From positions 1 through 64,000 of the forward strand of contig NZ_JABXKQ010000150.1 of the NCBI RefSeq assembly GCF_017114945.1: a DNA stretch of 64,000 nucleotides. Reading direction: 5' to 3'. This DNA comes from Nostoc sp. JL34. GTDB taxonomy: Bacteria > Cyanobacteriota > Cyanobacteriia > Cyanobacteriales > Nostocaceae. This document shows, one piece after another, positions 53,685 through 62,498 of this stretch (within the stretch, counting starts at the first letter, position 1; each line of letters begins with the position of its first letter). The notes under the pieces were generated by a model that worked only from the letters and a program-made list of their open reading frames with translations, had not been told where the DNA came from and did no database searches. The position numbers and the translations under genes are program-made.

Positions 53685-56039
53685 TTACTCATCTTCGGAG
53701 TAAGAGTCTAGGTCATCAGGCTCAATATCATTTGGTAAATAGAGGTCTGAAAGCTCGTCACGGGAATCATTGCCAGTTAAACCTTTTGGTACACCATCGC
53801 TGCCGACTGTTACCAAATCAATTTGTTGACGGTAGTAATCGACACTTTTAACTTGAACGGCGACGCGATCGCCTAATCGATAAGAAGCGCGATTTTTACG
53901 ACCAAACAGTGCTTGTTGTCTGGCGCGATATTCATACCAATCGTCTTTGAGAGAACTGACGTGTACCAATCCTTCTACCCGCAAAGGCACACCAGGATTA
54001 CTGCTGGACTCCACCTCAGCAGCCGGTACTTCAATTTCCACAAAGAAACCGTAGGATTGAACCCCGGTAATTACGCCTTGAAATACCTGACCAATGCGTT
54101 GCTTCATCAGTTGGGCTTTTTGTAGTCCGGCTAAATCGGCTTCAGCTTCTTGGACTTCTTTTTCGCGGTCGTTGATTTGAACAATTACCCTAGTCAAATC
54201 GCTTTGGAGTTCTTGTTGCAATTCTGGGGGTAAAACGTTCCAGTTAATTTCTTCATGGCTGGAGGAGTGGCGCAGGTTAACCCGCTCTCTCACACGGGTA
54301 TTGCGGCGATCGCGTCCGTTTTCGAGTAGCGCGTAATACACTCTCTGCATCAGCAAATCTGGGTAACGCCGCAAGGGGGCGCTAAAGTGGACATATTGTG
54401 GTAGCGCCAGACCAAAGTGAGATCCTTTGGTGGTACTGTATGCAGACGGCTTAAGTGTATCTTGTAATAAGTAGGTAAGAACTTGCTCAGAGGGAGATTC
54501 AGCAAAAGCTGTGGTCAAATGTTGATAATCTAAGGGTTGGATATCGACTTCTGGATCTAGTGTGAGGTCAACGCCTAAATTGACTGCCAATTTCAGCATT
54601 TCCTGGACATCTTCAACATCGGGAGTCCCTTGGACTCGCCAGATGGCGGGAACACCAAGGGCATTTAAGTGAGTTGCAAACAGTTGATTAACTAACAGTA
54701 CCAACTCCGTGAGTAGCGATCGCACTGGTAAATCATTCACTACCACAGCGCCGAGAATCCCCTCATCATAATAGGCGTTTTGGCTAGGCGGCAGATTCAA
54801 CTGGAGGCTACCACGAGTCAACCGTACCTGTTTCACGGCTGTTTGCAAGGCTTGGAGGTCTTGCAGTATTTGGGAAACCTGTGGTGATTTATCTTGAGCT
54901 TCACCTGTGAGAATTGCTTGGGCAAGTTCAGTACTCAGTGCTGTCTCTACGTTGATTACACTGGGTTGAATTTCCCACTCCAGCACTTGCCCAGATTGGG
55001 GATCAATAGTAATTAAAAAAGAGATGGTTAAGCGATCGCTCCCAGGTACTAAAGAACAGCGTTCTGCCACAGTTGCAGGTAATATTGGCAACACTAATTC
55101 TCCCAGATACACTGATTTGCCCCGTTTGAGCGCTTCTCTATCTAGGGCTTCGTCAGGTTGGACATAGTGAGAAACATCAGTGATATGAACGCCCAAAAGC
55201 CAATTCCCGGCTAAGTTTTTTTCTAAACTAAAAGCGTTTTCTATAACTTTGCTATCGCCATTTACTCCTTCAATAGTGAGAGTAAACAAATTACGCAAAT
55301 CCAGCCTATTTTTCAGGTCTGCTTTCAGCAGCTTTTTGGGCAACTTGGCGGCAGCTTCCAGGACATTATCTGGAAAAGTCCGGGAAAGGTCGTGTTTGCA
55401 CGTAACTAAATCTATATCAGCAGCAGCTTCGGCATCACTACCGAGGATTTGCACCACTCGACCAAGGGGAGGATATTGTGCTAATGGGTAACGCAAAACT
55501 TCCACATGAACCAGGTGATCGATCGCTTCTTCTAACTTAGCCCCGTTAGGTTGAATCTTGAGTTCAAACAGCAATCGATCATCTAAAGGCACAGCCCGGA
55601 AACCAGCTTCTACCTGCTTAATTCGTGCCAGTAACGTGTGGTTGGAACGTTCTAGAATCAGCTTCACCTCCCCTTCAGGAGAGCGACGGCGACTGCCTTC
55701 TTTGAGAACTCTCACTAAAACGCGATCGCCATTCCAAGCATTACTTAGATGACTTTCGCGGATGTAAATATCCTCAGCGCCTTCCACATCTTGAATCGCA
55801 AAGCAAAAGCCTTTACTAGAACAACGGAGTTTTGCCTCGATTATTCCGTCTTCGGAAACACGGCGATACTTGCCCCGTTCCTTTACTAAAATACCGATTT
55901 TTTCGAGAACATCTAAGGCAATGTGAAGTTTTTGTAAACTTTTTTCATCTTCACAGCCAAGTTTCTTTTCTAAAACCTTTCGAGCTACCAATTTATCATC
56001 GGTGAAATTGGCAAGGAGTGTAGCGATTGAAAATTCCAT
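53685..56039 (-). CDS. rnr: Ribonuclease R / RNase II family exoribonuclease
   Basis: A 784-aa 3'-5' exoribonuclease. Cold-shock-like domains come first, then the RNB catalytic domain around residues 240-560 (VHITDVSHYVQPDEALDREA, with metal-binding acidic residues, and GVPAIWRVQGTP). A C-terminal S1 domain (GQVFQGVITGVQSYGFFVEI) and an acidic tail end the protein. It degrades structured RNA. The large insertion after the RNB (RVRERVNLRHSSSHEEIN) is an unusual feature compared with E. coli RNase R. Confidence 0.95.
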   Translation of the reverse strand: MEFSIATLLANFTDDKLVARKVLEKKLGCEDEKSLQKLHIALDVLEKIGILVKERGKYRRVSEDGIIEAKLRCSSKGFCFAIQDVEGAEDIYIRESHLSNAWNGDRVLVRVLKEGSRRRSPEGEVKLILERSNHTLLARIKQVEAGFRAVPLDDRLLFELKIQPNGAKLEEAIDHLVHVEVLRYPLAQYPPLGRVVQILGSDAEAAADIDLVTCKHDLSRTFPDNVLEAAAKLPKKLLKADLKNRLDLRNLFTLTIEGVNGDSKVIENAFSLEKNLAGNWLLGVHITDVSHYVQPDEALDREALKRGKSVYLGELVLPILPATVAERCSLVPGSDRLTISFLITIDPQSGQVLEWEIQPSVINVETALSTELAQAILTGEAQDKSPQVSQILQDLQALQTAVKQVRLTRGSLQLNLPPSQNAYYDEGILGAVVVNDLPVRSLLTELVLLVNQLFATHLNALGVPAIWRVQGTPDVEDVQEMLKLAVNLGVDLTLDPEVDIQPLDYQHLTTAFAESPSEQVLTYLLQDTLKPSAYSTTKGSHFGLALPQYVHFSAPLRRYPDLLMQRVYYALLENGRDRRNTRVRERVNLRHSSSHEEINWNVLPPELQQELQSDLTRVIVQINDREKEVQEAEADLAGLQKAQLMKQRIGQVFQGVITGVQSYGFFVEIEVPAAEVESSSNPGVPLRVEGLVHVSSLKDDWYEYRARQQALFGRKNRASYRLGDRVAVQVKSVDYYRQQIDLVTVGSDGVPKGLTGNDSRDELSDLYLPNDIEPDDLDSYSEDE

Positions 56040-56089
56040 GCAGTGAACCGACCTTTGGTCAAAACATCATTTTTTGTCTAATCTGGTTC

Positions 56090-56385
56090 TTTTCTGTATA
56101 CCCTCACGGCTTACAGAAACAAGCTGGAAACTAATTGCCCTGAAGTAAGACTTCCTAAGTTCTAAGGAAAGGAAGCCCGACCCAGCAAGAGCGGGAAACT
56201 ACTCCCGCAGTTTCGAGCAAAGGAAGCCCACCCACGAACAACTCTGGGCGTCTACGAACTTCTCACTGCAAGATGCTCTCAGAATTTGCCTGCGTTCAAG
56301 TCCCTTCACCTAACCAAACTTCAGATTGCACGCCTGATTAAAATTTAGCCCCGCTAAGTAATTACGCGACGGGTTTTTGAGAAGC
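56090..56385 (+). ncRNA. Structured intergenic region, candidate non-coding RNA
   Basis: Between rnr and the next gene lies a GC-richer stretch without an ORF but with local inverted repeats: tcct...agga at 56150, a perfect gcggga-aactac-tcccgc hairpin near 56190, and gccca...tgggc near 56230. It ends with agccccgctaagtaattacg and gcgacgggttttt, a terminator-like stem and T run on the + strand. The words ggaagccc recur twice. It could be a small RNA gene (6S-like length) or, read on the other strand, the rnr leader. I could not match it to a known family. Confidence 0.35.
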
Positions 56386-56431
56386 TGGGTTTAGAGAATC
56401 CATACTGCCCAAAAGCGCTATGCAGGGGAGC

Positions 56432-56493
56432 CACTGCGGTCTTCTCCCTTTGCGTTAGCCTCTCCCTTTGGAGAAGGGGAGAAGACCGCAGTG
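56432..56493. repeat. Perfect 17-bp inverted repeat (cruciform)
   Basis: cactgcggtcttctccc (56432-56448) and its exact reverse complement (56477-56493) flank a 28-bp centre with gagaagggg-type hairpin sequences. This is a dispersed palindromic repeat, without coding capacity and without a flanking duplication visible by eye. Confidence 0.85.
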
Positions 56494-56839
56494 ACGTGGA
56501 AACTACAGGTGTTTGATTGTCTAGAGTGAAGGTAATTTTACGTCATTAGACTCTGATTTTTAACTAGGAGGAACTGCCGGTGAACCCAATTTTCCCACAT
56601 GTAGAATCGGTAACAATTAGGTGAGCAGCTTAATAAGCAGTGAGGGCGAACCTTATCTCCATTATTGTAGATTTAGAGCGCACTTCCAGAAAATAGTTGT
56701 AGATATCGAGTTGGGTCATCAGTATAGCATTGCAGGCAAGACTACCCAGATAAGTTAGCACTAGCCAAAAATTTCGTCAAAACAGAGCTACTGCTACAAT
56801 TGGGACACAAGGCAAAGCAAGAATATTACTTTAAAAGGG

Positions 56840-56975
56840 GTTGGGGATTGGGGACTGGTGATTAGAGATTGGGTATTAGGTATTAGGAATTAAGATTAAA
56901 ATAATTCTTTCTCAGTCCCCAGTCCCCAATCCCCAGTCCCCAGTCCCCAATCCCCAATCCCCAGTCCCCAACAGA
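56840..56975. repeat. Heptamer repeats forming self-complementary arms
   Basis: ggggattggggactgg words in the first part are complementary to ccagtccccaatcccc words in the second, separated by gggtattaggtattaggaatt-like sequence. The spacer 56494-56995 holds only this, AT-rich bases, and the ATG-proximal sequence of the next gene. Confidence 0.75.
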
Positions 56976-56995
56976 TTTAGATTGGTAGCAGTATT

Positions 56996-57880
56996 ATGTT
57001 GGCTCAATTCCAGAGCTTGTATCCCCAGGGCAGTTTGATTTCTGAATTAGTGCAAATTTTTCAAGGAAAATATATTGTCCGGGCAAGCGTACAAATTGAA
57101 GGTGTAACCCGTGCTACGGGTATGGCAGCGGCAGAAACAGTAGAAGCAGCAGAAGACCAAGCCAGAACCAGGGCGCTGATAGTTTTGGGGATTACAAATG
57201 CGCCACAAGAATCAGTGGTGTTGACCTCAAATCCAATTTCCCCGGCGCAGCTAAACCCTCCCTTAAACACCAAAGGAGGATTAAATGAGCCTGCTGCCTA
57301 TTCCTCTGTGAAAGGTGAGGATTTTGTTAGTAGTCAATGGCCAGTGACCAGCGACAAAGAAATATCTATCCCGCCCTCCAAAGGACGGAACATCAAACCA
57401 GAAGTAGTAACAAGTAACGAACAGTACGGGTACAGCAATGCTGCACCCCTAAACGATGATACCTATAGCCAGGATTTAGGTCAAAACTTTCCTGTGACTG
57501 CCAACCGAGAGTTAGAATTTGATCCTCCAGTTGAAAGCTTGGAAATAACCTTTGATAACCAAGTAGAAAATCAAACCTTTCCTGCAATTTCTGCCAATAA
57601 TGTCACACCATTTACACCTCGGAGTTACAGCCCTCAAGAGAATCCTGCCACCCCGTCAGTGACAGGAAAGAGGAAGAAGAAAGCTGAACCCGTGGATTTA
57701 TCAGATGTAATTGCTAAAACAGATGTCGAACTTCAGCGTTTAGGTTGGACACCAGAACAGGGACGGGAGCATCTGGTTAAAACCTACGGTAAGCGGGGGC
57801 GGACTTTGCTGACTGAAGAAGAATTGCACGGATTCCTCAAATACTTACAATCTGAGCCAGACCCAATAGCGGGATTTTGA
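56996..57880 (+). CDS. Cyanobacterial conserved-looking protein, unknown function
   Basis: A 294-aa protein with two ordered ends and a disordered middle. Residues 1-65 (LISELVQIFQGKYIVRASVQ, then THRATGMAAAE-like TRATGMAAAETVEAAEDQAR) resemble strand-helix units of single-strand annealing or dsRNA-binding folds. Residues 100-240 are low-complexity. The C-terminus (TDVELQRLGWTPEQGREHLV, RTLLTEEELHGFLKYLQ) resembles the helical tail seen in Rad52-like proteins. A nucleic-acid role is speculation. Its last 27 codons recur in decayed form at 58015. Confidence 0.75.
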   Translation: MLAQFQSLYPQGSLISELVQIFQGKYIVRASVQIEGVTRATGMAAAETVEAAEDQARTRALIVLGITNAPQESVVLTSNPISPAQLNPPLNTKGGLNEPAAYSSVKGEDFVSSQWPVTSDKEISIPPSKGRNIKPEVVTSNEQYGYSNAAPLNDDTYSQDLGQNFPVTANRELEFDPPVESLEITFDNQVENQTFPAISANNVTPFTPRSYSPQENPATPSVTGKRKKKAEPVDLSDVIAKTDVELQRLGWTPEQGREHLVKTYGKRGRTLLTEEELHGFLKYLQSEPDPIAGF

Positions 57881-58014
57881 TTTGTCATTAGTCATTAGTC
57901 CTTTGTCCTTTTAATTACTAAGGGTCAATAACAAAAGACGTAGGCTCTTGAAACAGTAACGAAGCTACGGAAACTGGGAATTTTTTTGAAGTAATTGCTC
58001 AAATAAAGCGATCG

Positions 58015-58095
58015 CTTACTTTGCTTAAAGAAGTAGAATTACTAAACTTCCTTCAATATCTCTGATGTCAGCCAGACCCATTAGCGGGATTTTAG
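58015..58095 (+). pseudogene. Decayed duplicate of the 3' end of the preceding gene
   Basis: 27 codons align without gaps to the last 27 codons of the gene at 56996-57880: LTLLKEVELLNFLQYL-stop-CQPDPLAGF against RTLLTEEELHGFLKYLQSEPDPIAGF. It has an in-frame TGA at 58063. After the stop both copies continue with tagtcattagtcc-like sequence. About 130 bp without a gene separate the two tails. The rest of spacer 57881-58238 holds the clpP terminator. Confidence 0.8.
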
Positions 58096-58150
58096 CTAGT
58101 CATTTGTCCAAATCGGTATTAAGTACTTGAGCAGACCCACCCATTCCAAA

Positions 58151-58187
58151 AATAACCCCTCTTTATAAGTAAAGAGGGGTTATTTTT
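58151..58187. terminator. Bidirectional terminator-like hairpin
   Basis: aacccctcttt-ataagt-aaagaggggtt is a perfect 11-bp stem bordered by A-rich sequence on the left and tattttt on the right. It would serve clpP on the minus strand (51 bp after its stop) and anything arriving on the + strand. Confidence 0.85.
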
Positions 58188-58238
58188 GGGGTTTAAGGGA
58201 ATTAAAAATGGTAAATCACTATTTACCATTCGTGAGTA

Positions 58239-58850
58239 TTAATTAACAGCAGCAACTGCTGGACGGCTACCAGCGGCATGACGGTCAATCACTTGGTCAA
58301 TTAAACCGTATTCCCTGGCTTCCTCTGGCGACATGAAAAAGTCACGTTCAGTATCTTCAGCAATGCGCTCAATTGGTTGACCTGTATGTTCAGCTAAATA
58401 GTCGTTTAGCCGCCGCTTATGGTACAGAATTTCCCGCGCCTGAATTTCAATATCAGTCGCCTGTCCTTGAGCGCCGCCTAAAGGTTGATGAATCATAATC
58501 CGAGAATGGGGTAAACTCATCCGCTTACCCTTAGCACCCGCGCTGAGGAGGAAAGCGCCCATACTCGCCGCCAATCCGGTACAAATTGTACAGACATCAG
58601 GGCGAATATGTTTCATAGTGTCAAAAATGCCCATACCAGCCGTCACCGAACCACCGGGAGAATTGATGTACATATAAATGTCTTTCTCCGGGTCTTCAGC
58701 ATCCAAATACAGCAGTTGGGCAACAATCAAGTTAGCAATGTTGTTATCAACTTGTTGTCCCAAAAAAATGATGCGCTCACGTAACAGCCGTGAGTAGATG
58801 TCAAAGGCGCGTTCACCTCGACCCGATTGTTCAATAACGATAGGAATCAT
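58239..58850 (-). CDS. clpP: ATP-dependent Clp protease proteolytic subunit
   Basis: A 203-aa serine peptidase of family S14 that forms the barrel fed by ClpC/Clp[19 protein letters not shown] near 61-78, catalytic S96 in [14 protein letters not shown]121 in MIHQPLGG, and the [16 protein letters not shown] helix with the catalytic aspartate are present. Cyanobacteria have several clpP paralogues. Which one this is cannot be decided here. Terminated by the hairpin at 58151. Confidence 0.96.
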   Translation of the reverse strand: MIPIVIEQSGRGERAFDIYSRLLRERIIFLGQQVDNNIANLIVAQLLYLDAEDPEKDIYMYINSPGGSVTAGMGIFDTMKHIRPDVCTICTGLAASMGAFLLSAGAKGKRMSLPHSRIMIHQPLGGAQGQATDIEIQAREILYHKRRLNDYLAEHTGQPIERIAEDTERDFFMSPEEAREYGLIDQVIDRHAAGSRPAVAAVN

Positions 58851-59327
58851 GGAAGCGTGTTTGTGGCTACTTTAAATACATTTTATCGGTGACAGCACGA
58901 AACTGGGGTTTATCTCTACTGTTCCCAGGTAGATATAAGTAAATTTTTGCCATTCTGCTTTATCCAACAAGGAAGCAAAAGGTTCTTTTGCAATAGATTT
59001 AACCTCTAAGGGCACTTTTTAGCGTTAAAAGGCGTCTGAGAGAATATCCCGATTCAGGGAAGAACAAATCAAAAAACTCCAACTATCGCCAATCTCATGT
59101 CTTGGTCTTTGCTGCACAACCTTGGTGATGTGGTGATTAGACCGATAACCGAAATCCGAATTGCTTAGGGAATTATGTTATTTTTCAGTAACATTTTAAA
59201 CATTTTTTAGGATTTACCTCAGCAATTATCAAGTTATTTTTGTTAGATTCAGTAAATCGATAGTACGAGGTGTATTTAGAATAACCAGTCCTACTTGAAA
59301 TGCTATCCACTCAGAGAGAGACGTGCC
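58851..59327. other. Gene-free spacer with clpP promoter region
   Basis: AT-rich spacer between divergent clpP and a small ORF. I see no gene, repeat or convincing regulator site. A GTA-N9-TAC word at 59253 is one base too long for an NtcA site. Promoters for both neighbours must be here. Confidence 0.4.
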
Positions 59328-59483
59328 ATGCTGGAAAAACTTGTACAAGCCGCCATCATCACCTTCTTGCTCCATCTGATAGCAGGACTTAGCCCAAATA
59401 CTTTAATTCAGACAAAGACAGCATTACCTGTGCGAGAAACGCCACCAAATATTGTTAGCTTGCTATTGCGATCTTTTCAGTAA
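59328..59483 (+). CDS. Small membrane protein, 51 aa, hypothetical
   Basis: MLEKLVQAAIITFLLHLIAG has one hydrophobic helix, followed by a polar tail with TALPVRETPPNIVSLLLRS. The ATG at 59328 follows gagagacgtgcc, a moderate ribosome-binding site. The longer frame from 59295 lacks one. No family known. It could be a real small protein or a chance ORF. Confidence 0.4.
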   Translation: MLEKLVQAAIITFLLHLIAGLSPNTLIQTKTALPVRETPPNIVSLLLRSFQ

Positions 59484-59648
59484 GAATGTTTCATAAATTG
59501 TACAGGTGTCGGCGATGTCAAAGATATCGACTACTACCTCCTACCCAAGGGTAATACTCGTAAGGTAACTTGCCTATATAGCTCTCTAGGCTAACACTCC
59601 AGGGAACAGGGTAGACTGAGCAAAGAAGGCAACTACTTGCGTTTGATT

Positions 59649-61706
59649 ATGACTAATCGCCTTGCTGAAGCTAAGAGCCTCTATCTCCGCAAACACGCCG
59701 AAAACCCCATTGATTGGTGGCCTTGGTGTGATGAAGCACTTGCAACTGCAAGAGCGCAAAATAAACCGATTTTTCTCTCCATTGGCTACTCTAGTTGCCA
59801 CTGGTGTACTGTGATGGAAGGCGAAGCTTTTTCTGATATTGCGATCGCTGACTACATGAATACCAATTATCTTCCCATCAAAGTAGACAGGGAAGAAAGG
59901 CCTGACCTCGATAGCATCTATATGCAGGCTTTGCAGATGATGAGCGGTCAAGGGGGTTGGCCTTTAAATATTTTTCTTTCCCCAGAAGATTTAGTGCCGT
60001 TTTACGCTGGTACTTATTTCCCTGTAGACCCACGCTATGGTCGTCCGGGATTTTTGCAGGTGTTGCAAGCACTTCGCCGTTATTACGATACAGAAAAAGC
60101 AGATTTACAGCAACGCAAAGCCTTAATTATTGAGTCTCTGCTCACGTCTGCGGTGTTGCAAGATGGTACAACAACTGAGCTTGAAGACCATGAATTACTC
60201 CGCCAAGGTTGGGAAATCAGTACAGGCATAATTACTCCTAGTCAATCTGGCAACAGTTTTCCGATGATTCCCTATACAGAATTAGCACTGCGGGGAACTC
60301 GATTTAATTTTGAATCTCGCTATGATGGCAAGCAAGTTTGTACCCAGCGAGGACTAGACTTAGCACTGGGAGGCATTTATGACCATGTAGGTGGTGGCTT
60401 TCATCGCTATACTGTTGATCCGACTTGGACAGTACCCCACTTTGAAAAGATGCTCTACGACAATGGACAGATTGTCGAGTATCTGGCTTCTTTATGGAGT
60501 GCAGGAGTACAAGAACCAGCCTTTGAGAGGGCGGTTGCTGGGACTGTACAATGGCTGAAGCGGGAAATGACTGCGCCTGAAGGTTACTTCTATGCTGCTC
60601 AAGATGCCGATAGCTTCACTGTTTCCACGGCAATAGAACCAGAAGAAGGAGCTTTTTACGTCTGGAGTTACAGCGAATTACAACAACTGTTAACGCCTGA
60701 AGAATTAACGGAATTACAACAACAGTTTACTATTACCCCTAACGGCAACTTTGAAGCAAGTAACGTTTTGCAAAGAAGGAATTCAGGTAAACTGAGTGCA
60801 ACCCTGGAAATGTTACTGAGCAAGTTGTTTACAGCTCGTTACGGCGTTAGTTCTGAGTCACTGGAAACTTTTCCCCCGGCTCGGAACAACCAGGAAGCAA
60901 AAACTACTAACTGGCCAGGTCGCATTCCCTCGGTGACAGATACGAAGATGATTGTCGCCTGGAATAGTTTGATGATTTCTGGGCTGGCTAGGGCTGCTGG
61001 GGTTTTCCAACAACCGTTATATCTGGAATTAGCAGCACGAGCGGCGAATTTTATCTGGGAAAATCAGTTTGTCGATGGGCGTTTCCAGAGACTCAACTAT
61101 CAAGGAAAACCAACTGTTTTAGCGCAGTCTGAAGATTACGCTTTGTTTATTAAAGCTCTATTGGATTTACAAGCTTCCAACCCTGAGCAGGAGCAATGGT
61201 TAGAAAATGCGATCGCTATCCAAGATGAATTCAACGAATTTCTCTGGAGTGTAGAGTTAGGTGGTTATAATAACACATCAAGCGATTCTAGTCAAGATTT
61301 AATCGTCAGAGAGCGCAGTTACGCCGATAATGCTACACCATCAGCTAACGGAATTGCGATCGCTAATCTTGTCCGTCTCGCCCTACTCACCGATAATCTA
61401 GATTATTTGGATTTAGCGGAACTTGGTTTAAAAGCTTTTAGAAGTGTGATGCATCGCGCTCCTCAAGCTTGTCCCAGCTTGTTTACAGCTTTGGATTGGT
61501 ATCGAAACTCTACCTTGATTCGCAGCACAACTGAGCAAATCAACACTTTGATCCCCAAGTATTTGCCAGCGGCTGTGTTTGCCATAACATCTGATTTACC
61601 AGAGGGAAGCGTTGGGTTAGTTTGCCAAGGTTTGAAGTGTCTGGCTCCAGCAGAAAGTGTAGAACATTTATTGCAGCAAGTGCAGCAAAGTCAAAATAGG
61701 GGATGA
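59649..61706 (+). CDS. Thioredoxin-domain protein of the YyaL/SPATA20 family (DUF255)
   Basis: A 685-aa protein. The N-terminal thioredoxin-like domain has [20 protein letters not shown], then [20 protein letters not shown] with a CxxC active site, and [15 protein letters not shown]. An (alpha/alpha)6-barrel similar to glycosidase folds follows ([31 protein letters not shown] near residue 275, [13 protein letters not shown]). The ATG at 49 of that line is preferred to a TTG at 59637. Members are suspected redox or cellobiose-epimerase-like enzymes, substrate unknown. Confidence 0.93.
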   Translation: MTNRLAEAKSLYLRKHAENPIDWWPWCDEALATARAQNKPIFLSIGYSSCHWCTVMEGEAFSDIAIADYMNTNYLPIKVDREERPDLDSIYMQALQMMSGQGGWPLNIFLSPEDLVPFYAGTYFPVDPRYGRPGFLQVLQALRRYYDTEKADLQQRKALIIESLLTSAVLQDGTTTELEDHELLRQGWEISTGIITPSQSGNSFPMIPYTELALRGTRFNFESRYDGKQVCTQRGLDLALGGIYDHVGGGFHRYTVDPTWTVPHFEKMLYDNGQIVEYLASLWSAGVQEPAFERAVAGTVQWLKREMTAPEGYFYAAQDADSFTVSTAIEPEEGAFYVWSYSELQQLLTPEELTELQQQFTITPNGNFEASNVLQRRNSGKLSATLEMLLSKLFTARYGVSSESLETFPPARNNQEAKTTNWPGRIPSVTDTKMIVAWNSLMISGLARAAGVFQQPLYLELAARAANFIWENQFVDGRFQRLNYQGKPTVLAQSEDYALFIKALLDLQASNPEQEQWLENAIAIQDEFNEFLWSVELGGYNNTSSDSSQDLIVRERSYADNATPSANGIAIANLVRLALLTDNLDYLDLAELGLKAFRSVMHRAPQACPSLFTALDWYRNSTLIRSTTEQINTLIPKYLPAAVFAITSDLPEGSVGLVCQGLKCLAPAESVEHLLQQVQQSQNRG

Positions 61707-61801
61707 TGGGCATGGGCATTGGGTTATTCTCCTTGTTTGTCTAGTGCCTACTCTCTAGTTCTTAGTACCTAGATCCCTAGATCCCGATTCGATGTATAAC
61801 T

Positions 61802-62398
61802 ATGACGACCAGAAGCAAATTAACAGCAATTGTGTTAGCTGGTGGTAAGAGTTCTCGCATGGGTCAGGATAAAGCCTTGATTCCCATTCAAGGAGTGCCA
61901 TTGTTGCAGAGGGTTGGTGGTATTGCTCAAAGCTGTGCTGATGTTGTTTATGTAGTCACTCCCTGGCCAGAACGCTATCAAGATTTGCTTTTGCCTGGTT
62001 GTCAGTTTATTCAGGAAATACCTTTGTCTGGAAAATCTCTAGCCCACGGGCCTCTAGTTGGTTTTGCTCAAGGACTAGCCGAAGTCAAAACAGATTGGGT
62101 GCTGCTACTAGCTTGCGATTTGCCGAGGTTGCGGGTTGAGGTGTTGCAAGATTGGGCAACTAAACTTGATAGCGTGGGGGATAATGCGATCGCAGCTTTA
62201 GCCGATCATCCCAAAGGCTGGGAACCTCTATGTGGTTTCTATCGCCGTCGCTGTCTGCCACAACTCCTAGAGTTTATCAACCAAGGGGGACGATCGTTTC
62301 AACAGTGGCTTCGGCAATATCCGGTAGAAGTTTTGCCATTAGCAGAACCCGAAATGCTGTTTAACTGTAATACACCAGAGGACTTGGCTTTAAGTTGA
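61802..62398 (+). CDS. mobA: Molybdenum cofactor guanylyltransferase
   Basis: A 198-aa nucleotidyltransferase that attaches GMP to molybdopterin to form the MGD cofactor. TAIVLAGGKSSRMGQDKALI (residues 8-27), the metal-binding LLLACDLPRL near 98 and CNTPEDL at the end are diagnostic. MGD is required by nitrate reductase. Follows the YyaL-type gene after 95 bp on the same strand. Confidence 0.95.
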   Translation: MTTRSKLTAIVLAGGKSSRMGQDKALIPIQGVPLLQRVGGIAQSCADVVYVVTPWPERYQDLLLPGCQFIQEIPLSGKSLAHGPLVGFAQGLAEVKTDWVLLLACDLPRLRVEVLQDWATKLDSVGDNAIAALADHPKGWEPLCGFYRRRCLPQLLEFINQGGRSFQQWLRQYPVEVLPLAEPEMLFNCNTPEDLALS

Positions 62399-62498
62399 GT
62401 TGGCAACTGGGGACTTAATCGTGAACTGAACCAGCGGAAACTCTGGTAATAAAGTTATTTTTCGGATCGGGATCGTTAGAATCTATCAAAATAGAAGT

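Noticed and set aside
56285-56330. gttcaagtccc resembling a tRNA T-loop
   Set aside because: The flanking bases cannot form a T stem, and no acceptor stem, D arm or anticodon arm fits around it.
59253-59275. GTA...TAC word as an NtcA site upstream of the small ORF
   Set aside because: The spacing is nine, not eight, and no -10 box follows at the usual distance.
59586-59951. 121-codon minus-strand frame over the YyaL-type gene
   Set aside because: It is antisense to strongly conserved thioredoxin-domain coding sequence and has no family-like sequence of its own.
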